Shown: positions 6,373-10,479 of the stretch, in pieces
How positions within the stretch are numbered: position 1 is the stretch's first letter
How the letters are laid out: the number at the start of each line of letters is the position of its first letter
Assembly (NCBI GenBank): GCA_903928325.1
Contig: CAIYQF010000497.1
Coordinates: 1 to 10,479, forward strand
DNA length: 10,479 nt
Reading direction: 5' to 3'
Source: an uncultured beta proteobacterium
GTDB lineage: Bacteria > Pseudomonadota > Gammaproteobacteria > Burkholderiales > Burkholderiaceae_C
The notes under the pieces: generated by a model
What the model saw: the letters and a program-made list of their open reading frames with translations, nothing else
What the model was told of the DNA's origin: nothing
Databases searched by the model: none
Position numbers and translations under genes: made by a program

Positions 6373-8037
6373 TTAGTTGTTCCAGTAGGTGTATTCATCA
6401 CCGGGAGCGTCCGCTTGGTCTAGCGTCTTGTCAATATTGATAGACATTTTGATAAAAGACGTCCAGCGCGACGGCGGCATGCCCGCGTGGTGGGCGGCCA
6501 TGTGTGCTTTCATTTCGGCCAATTTGTGCGGCTCACTTGCGGCCAAATTGACCTTTTCGGTGGGGTCGGCGGCCAGGTTGAACAGCCAGTCTTTGGCCGG
6601 CAACTCGGCGGAAATCAGTTTCCACTGGTGATCGCGCATGGCGCGATAGGGACCGTCGCGCCAGAAGAGCGCGCGCTCAGGTTGTGTATGGGGTTGCTGA
6701 CCCAGAAAGGGCAGCAGATTCACACCGTCAATAGGCCGGTCGGTCGGCATATCTCCACCCGCTGCGGCCACCACCGTGGGCATGATGTCGATGTTGCTGA
6801 TAGGCGCGGGGTAGTGCGTACCCGCCGCAATGTGGCCTGGCCACTTGGCCACGTACGGCACCCGCAACCCGCCCTCAAAAAAGGTCAGCTTCCAACCCCG
6901 GTAGGGCTGGTTCACATCCGGAATGCCGATGTAGCCGGGCGCGCCGTTGTCGCTGGCAAACACCACCAACGTGTTTTGGTCCAGGCCTTCGTCTTTAAGC
7001 TTTTGCAACACGCGCCCGACGCTACGGTCCACCGAGCGCACCATGGCTGCATACACTCGCCGACGGTGGTCTCGAATTTGGGCCAACGCGTCGTAGTCTT
7101 CTTTGCTGGCCTGCAGCGGTGTGTGTACGCCCCAGTGCGCCAGGTAGAGAAAAAACGGCTGGTTTTTGTTGCGCTGGATGGCCGTGACGGCCTCATCGGT
7201 AAAGTAGTCGGTCAGGTACTTGTTGGGCTCAAACCAGTGGCCGGCGTTGTAGCTCACACCAAATCGCATGTTGGGCCAGAGGAACTTGTCGATCGGGTCA
7301 AAATCCTGCTTGGAATTGACCCCGCGTGGGTCATTTTGCGGCAGGTAAAGACCGCTTTCCATGAACAGGCTCTCGTCAAAGCCCTGGTTGTTAGGCCGCA
7401 TCTCGGGCGTGCTGCCCAGGTGCCACTTACCTATATGCATGGTGTGGTAGCCGCGCGCCTTAAGCGCCTCGGCCATGGTCACTTCGGAGGCGGGCATTCC
7501 CAAGTCATTGAAGTCCTTGGCGTCTTTGGCCGCCACCTGGTCAATCAAGACCGGGTGCGCGCGCTTAGGGTCCGCATACAACTGTCCCGCCACCCGCGCC
7601 AGGGCGCCCGGCGTGGGGGTGAACTCCACGCCAAAACGCCAAGGGTAGCGCCCGGTCAAAAGCGCCGCCCGAGACACGGTGCACACGGCGCTGCCCGCGT
7701 AGCCCTGGTCAAAACGCACCCCTTCGCGGGCAATGGCGTCGATGTTGGGCGTGGGCACACCCTCGGCGGTGTGGCCGCCACCGTGGGTGGAAACGTCGCT
7801 AATGCCCAGGTCGTCGGCCAGAATAACGATGATGTTGGGCGGGCGCTGCTCCAGCGGCATGGCGGGTACTGCAGGGCCCGGCACCCAGGGCGTTTCGCGG
7901 TAGGCGTCGCGCGGGTAGCGGATATCGGTGTACCAGCCCAAAGAGTACTGCAGCACATAAATGCGGTTGGCGTAGACCATTGCCCCAAGGGCCAGTAGGG
8001 CCGCCGCAGCGAGGCCGAATTTCTTGTAGGTTCTCAT
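6373..8037 (-). CDS. Type I sulfatase, membrane-anchored, with CTVSR motif
   Basis: A 554-residue sulfatase of the alkaline phosphatase superfamily. Active-site residues seen are Asp75-Asp76 (LADDLG), Cys119 in CTVSR with Arg123, Lys204 and His206 (GKWHLG), His305 (HTPLQ), Asp363-Asn364 (SDNG) and Lys383 before FEGGLRVP. The modification motif has Val where FGE substrates normally have Pro or Ala, but all other catalytic positions are standard, so I expect it to be active. Residues about 7-23 are a hydrophobic segment after a basic start, acting as signal peptide or N-terminal anchor; a long linker leads to the catalytic domain at about 67. The start at 8037 leaves 19 bases after the upstream gene and opens with this signal. 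The in-frame ATG at 8094 would overlap the upstream gene by 38 bases. The ribosome site is weak. Substrate unknown; it differs clearly from the AtsA-type sulfatase in the window. Confidence 0.93.
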   Translation of the reverse strand: MRTYKKFGLAAAALLALGAMVYANRIYVLQYSLGWYTDIRYPRDAYRETPWVPGPAVPAMPLEQRPPNIIVILADDLGISDVSTHGGGHTAEGVPTPNIDAIAREGVRFDQGYAGSAVCTVSRAALLTGRYPWRFGVEFTPTPGALARVAGQLYADPKRAHPVLIDQVAAKDAKDFNDLGMPASEVTMAEALKARGYHTMHIGKWHLGSTPEMRPNNQGFDESLFMESGLYLPQNDPRGVNSKQDFDPIDKFLWPNMRFGVSYNAGHWFEPNKYLTDYFTDEAVTAIQRNKNQPFFLYLAHWGVHTPLQASKEDYDALAQIRDHRRRVYAAMVRSVDRSVGRVLQKLKDEGLDQNTLVVFASDNGAPGYIGIPDVNQPYRGWKLTFFEGGLRVPYVAKWPGHIAAGTHYPAPISNIDIMPTVVAAAGGDMPTDRPIDGVNLLPFLGQQPHTQPERALFWRDGPYRAMRDHQWKLISAELPAKDWLFNLAADPTEKVNLAASEPHKLAEMKAHMAAHHAGMPPSRWTSFIKMSINIDKTLDQADAPGDEYTYWNN

Positions 8038-8056
8038 GCTTGGCCTGTAGCAGCGA

Positions 8057-8674
8057 TCAAGTCCAAGCGACCAATGCCGTGGCGACCAGCGCAAGCAGCG
8101 CCGCCACAGTAAAGCGCACCAGCACCAGGCTCACCAGCGGCTGAACCGGAAACACCACGGTCTTGTCGATCGCCGCCCACTTGTGTACGTCGATTCCCTC
8201 GTGGCCAATAGCCGAGGCGAAGTTAAAAAAATCGCGCCGACTGCGGTAACGCACCATGGCCACGTAATGCCAGTCGGGAACGCCCTCGGAGTCGATAAAA
8301 CGTCCGCTGCGTTTGGCGATGAATACCGGCACACAGGCGCGCCGCAGCAAGTGCGGGATGATGGCCCGGCCGTAGCGCTTGTCGGCCTCGCGCGGATCGT
8401 CGCTGTAGGGTGAACCCAGCGGGTACAAGGCCTTGGCGCGGTAGCGCACGCAGTTGTGCATCACAAATTCTTTGCCGTCCTCGCTAGCGAGCAACTCACG
8501 CGCCTCTTGCAGCAGCAATTCTCGTTGCGTGCCCTTGAGGCTTTGGGCCAGGGCCTGCAAAAGATAGGCTTGCTCGGCGGCGTCCATGGGCTTGCCGGAT
8601 CCGCCGTACCACCAAGCAAACAGGGCAAAAAACGCCAGGGCGGCCAATACAACAGCGGCGTGGTAATTCGTCAT
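8057..8674 (-). CDS. Membrane protein with a DUF1330-like domain
   Basis: A 205-residue protein of unknown function. A hydrophobic segment at about 5-22 and another at about 183-203 flank a soluble core. The core (about 72-178) recalls the ferredoxin-like alpha/beta fold of DUF1330 and EthD-like proteins. It has a first strand near HNCVRYRAKALYP, a RYGR element (100-103), a strand at VPVFIA (115-120), then DWHYVAMVRYRSRRDFF (134-150) and a final HKWAAIDKTVVFP strand (164-176). DUF1330 members I know are small and soluble, so this would be a membrane-tethered form. The ATG at 8674 is chosen because it opens with the membrane segment and lies 11 bases after the upstream stop; the ATG at 8743 would overlap that gene by 58 bases. 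It sits between the diiron-type protein and the sulfatase, which suggests a role in the same pathway. The fold call is by eye and moderate. Confidence 0.8.
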   Translation of the reverse strand: MTNYHAAVVLAALAFFALFAWWYGGSGKPMDAAEQAYLLQALAQSLKGTQRELLLQEARELLASEDGKEFVMHNCVRYRAKALYPLGSPYSDDPREADKRYGRAIIPHLLRRACVPVFIAKRSGRFIDSEGVPDWHYVAMVRYRSRRDFFNFASAIGHEGIDVHKWAAIDKTVVFPVQPLVSLVLVRFTVAALLALVATALVAWT

Positions 8675-8685
8675 CAAACTTGGTA

Positions 8686-9516
8686 TCAGGCTGCAGCCGG
8701 ACTGCCTACGGGCACAAAATGCCGGGTGTTGTCGCGCAGCCAAGCTTGCGAGCGGCTGGCGTCATGCTGATCGGGGTGAAAGTCTTCGCGCAGGTAATCG
8801 CGCCACATGCCCACATTGCCCCGAAACATACCGTCTTTGGCCATCAGCAGCTTGGCACCACTGCGCCAGGTGCTGGGGTGAAACAGAGCGCCGTCGTGCC
8901 ACAGGTTACGCACTGTTTGGCGCAGCACATCCACTATGAAAACCACACTAACGTAGCGGAACACACGCAAGCGCCAGGCGTGGCCCCCACCCATTGCCTG
9001 GTAAATGTCAAACGCGGTGCTGCGGTGCTCAGACTCTTCGGAGGCGTGCCACAGCCACATCGTTTGCAGGCGTTCTTGGGCGCCTTCCAGCGCTTCGGGG
9101 TGGCGCAGCACCCAGTCGGCAAACAGGGCCGTGAAATGCTCTGTAGCCGCCGTGGCCGCCACATGAACGCGCGGGTCCATACCAGCCTGCTTCTTGATAC
9201 GGGCCGTGGCACGCTTGGCAATGGTGTTGGAAAAACCCATGCGCTCCAGGTGGCCGTTAAACAGGGCATGCACACGGCGGTGAGTGGCTTCCTGGCCCAC
9301 AAAGCCCTGCACTTCTGCCGCAAACTCTGCGCGCTTTTCCTCGGGCAAGGTCTTCAGGCCAGCCCGCACCGAGTCCATAAAGAACTGCTCGCCCACCGGA
9401 AAACTCATGGACAAGGCGTTGAAAAAGGCCGAGCGAAACGCATCGTTCCCGTTCCAGCGCGCAGCAAATGGGGTGTTCAAGTCCACCAACAGCTTTCGTA
9501 CAACCAAATCCGTCAT
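8686..9516 (-). CDS. PF10118-type 'metal-dependent hydrolase' with a diiron ligand pattern
   Basis: A 276-residue protein resembling the family usually annotated as predicted metal-dependent hydrolase (PF10118). Its sequence shows a full carboxylate-bridged diiron pattern: Glu43 (VGEQFF), Glu76-x-x-His79 (QEATH), Glu126 (TEHF) and Glu161-x-x-His164 (ESEH). The spacing between paired helices, 33 and 35 residues, is like that of ferritin-like diiron oxygenases, oxidases and desaturases. I therefore favour a redox or oxygenase role over hydrolysis, while the published name remains hydrolase. A hydrophobic stretch near 188-198 could contact membrane or lipid substrate. The start at 9516 has AGGGA 6 bases upstream. 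It follows fadD by 16 bases and precedes the membrane protein by 11. No substrate is known; a fatty or lipid compound is suggested by the neighbour. Confidence 0.9.
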   Translation of the reverse strand: MTDLVVRKLLVDLNTPFAARWNGNDAFRSAFFNALSMSFPVGEQFFMDSVRAGLKTLPEEKRAEFAAEVQGFVGQEATHRRVHALFNGHLERMGFSNTIAKRATARIKKQAGMDPRVHVAATAATEHFTALFADWVLRHPEALEGAQERLQTMWLWHASEESEHRSTAFDIYQAMGGGHAWRLRVFRYVSVVFIVDVLRQTVRNLWHDGALFHPSTWRSGAKLLMAKDGMFRGNVGMWRDYLREDFHPDQHDASRSQAWLRDNTRHFVPVGSPAAA

Positions 9517-9522
9517 CGCAGT

Positions 9523-9527
9523 TCCCT
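9523..9527 (-). promoter_or_regulatory. Shine-Dalgarno site of the diiron-type gene
   Basis: AGGGA on the minus strand, 6 bases before the ATG at 9516, in the 16-base gap after the fadD stop. It confirms the start and shows that the gene has its own good ribosome site within the transcript. Confidence 0.7.
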
Positions 9528-9532
9528 TTCAG

Positions 9533-10479
9533 TTATGCGCGGTCGCGCAGTTCGCGCCGCAAAATTTTGCCCACATTGCTCCTGGGCAATTCGTTCAAAA
9601 ACTCAACGTGCCGTGGCACCTTGTACGCCGTGAGGCCTTCGCGGCAATGGCTCATCAGCATGTGTTCGGTCAGCGCCGGGGAGCGCTTGACCACAAACAA
9701 TTTCACTGCCTCGCCCATAGCCTCATTGCGCTGTCCCACAGCTGCCACTTCTAGCACGCCGGGATGCGACATCACCACGTCTTCAATTTCGTTGGGGTAG
9801 ACATTAAATCCCGACACCAAAATCATGTCCTTAAGCCGGTCCACAATTTTCAAAAACCCGTGCTCGTCCATCACCGCCACATCGCCAGTGCGCAAAAACC
9901 CGTCGGGCGTCATCACCGCGGCGGTCTCGCTGGGGCGCTGCCAATAGCCTTGCATCACCTGCGGCCCGCGCACGCATAGCTCGCCAGCCTGCCCGATGGG
10001 CAGTTCGTGCCCATCCGCATCCCGAATCGACACCTCGGTGGAGGGCAAAGGCAGGCCGATGCTGCCGCTGTACTCCGTCAGGTCAAATGGGTTGATCGTG
10101 ACCGTGGGCGAACACTCGGTCAGGCCATAGCCTTCAATCAAAGGGGCCTTGGTGAGTTCTTGCCAGCGCTGGGCCACGGTGCGCTGCACCGCCGCTGCGC
10201 CGCCCACGGCCAGGCGCAAGGCGCTGAAGTCGACTTTGGCAAATTCCGGTTCGTTGAGCAAGCTGTTAAACAATGTGTTGACGGCGGGCAAGGACACAAA
10301 CCGGTACTTTGACAGCACTTTTACAAATGCTGGAATGTTGCGGGGATCGGCCACCAGAACATTGGTACCGCCCATGCCGATAAAGCTCAGGCAGGAGCCC
10401 AGCGCAAAAATGTGGTACAGCGGAATCGCAGTGATGCTGATGAGCTCTTGGTCGCGGGTAATGAAAGGCTCGCTCCACA
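9533..10479 (-). CDS. fadD: Long-chain-fatty-acid--CoA ligase, C-terminal part (runs off the right edge)
   Basis: The last 314 residues of an AMP-forming acyl-CoA ligase that activates fatty acids to acyl-CoA at the inner membrane. The frame is open to the edge, and residues before the internal ATG at 10375 (IPLYHIFALGSC) match the FadD family, so that ATG is not the start. Visible motifs are EGYGLTECSP (adenylate binding), QRPSETAAV, the TGDVAVMDEHGF motif, VDRLKDMILVSGFNVYP (the A8 hinge region) and SNVGKILRREL with the catalytic Lys. The match to E. coli FadD as I remember it is strong along the whole piece, including PSTEV, GELCVRGPQVM and NEIEDVVMSHPGV. About 245 residues should lie outside the window. 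It is the first visible gene of the five-gene minus-strand set, so its promoter is not in view. Confidence 0.95.
   Translation of the reverse strand, partial: WSEPFITRDQELISITAIPLYHIFALGSCLSFIGMGGTNVLVADPRNIPAFVKVLSKYRFVSLPAVNTLFNSLLNEPEFAKVDFSALRLAVGGAAAVQRTVAQRWQELTKAPLIEGYGLTECSPTVTINPFDLTEYSGSIGLPLPSTEVSIRDADGHELPIGQAGELCVRGPQVMQGYWQRPSETAAVMTPDGFLRTGDVAVMDEHGFLKIVDRLKDMILVSGFNVYPNEIEDVVMSHPGVLEVAAVGQRNEAMGEAVKLFVVKRSPALTEHMLMSHCREGLTAYKVPRHVEFLNELPRSNVGKILRRELRDRA

Noticed and set aside
6487..7998. 503-residue open frame on the plus strand opposite the second sulfatase
   Set aside because: It is antisense to a sulfatase with all its motifs. Its translation is rich in His, Val, Gly and Arg without any recognisable domain, as expected from codon bias in a GC-rich gene.
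8038..8094. Longer start for the second sulfatase at 8094
   Set aside because: It adds 19 residues before the signal segment and overlaps the upstream gene by 38 bases. The ATG at 8037 gives a normal signal start.
8680..9633. 317-residue open frame on the plus strand opposite the diiron-type gene
   Set aside because: It lies antisense to a well-supported gene and its end, and shows no domain or ribosome site.
1..10479. CRISPR arrays, tRNA or rRNA genes, insertion sequences, attachment sites
   Set aside because: I saw no regularly spaced repeats, no tRNA-like cloverleaf sequence, no transposase and no terminal repeats. Nearly all of the window is taken up by ordinary genes.

Overview
This is a GC-rich window with short intergenic gaps and several tightly packed gene sets. 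The acyl-CoA ligase, regulator and binding-protein types fit a proteobacterium. My best guess is a betaproteobacterium of the Burkholderiales (Comamonadaceae-like), but that placement is inference from protein style, not from a marker gene.

Right to left on the minus strand, from the right edge to about 5267, runs a five-gene set: the C-terminal part of a FadD-type long-chain acyl-CoA ligase (cut by the window edge), a PF10118-type 'metal-dependent hydrolase' that carries a complete diiron ligand pattern, a small protein with a DUF1330-like core between two membrane segments, a membrane-anchored type I sulfatase with the unusual modification motif CTVSR, and an exported formylglycine-generating enzyme (FGE). 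Gaps of 16, 11, 19 and 44 bases suggest one transcript. FGE converts the active-site Cys of type I sulfatases to formylglycine, so it probably matures both sulfatases in the window.

Facing this set on the plus strand is an ABC-type (LivK-like) periplasmic binding protein at 4117-5229 with no permease or ATPase beside it. Upstream of it, also on the plus strand, is a TetR/AcrR-type regulator (3387-4004).

Divergent from the regulator, on the minus strand, is a second sulfatase (1438-3225) of the Pseudomonas AtsA type. It has a signal peptide, a C-terminal membrane anchor and an Asn where the family has an active-site His. Its stop codon overlaps by four bases (GTGA) the GTG start of a 415-residue protein that looks like a beta-propeller and has no assigned function (194-1441). 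Positions 1-193 hold no convincing gene.

The genes together suggest capture and breakdown of a sulfated, probably lipidic organic compound: sulfate removal in the periplasm by two sulfatases activated by a co-exported FGE, and activation of an acyl chain by FadD, with a possible diiron oxygenase step. The substrate is unknown. The links between the two strands are inferred from proximity.
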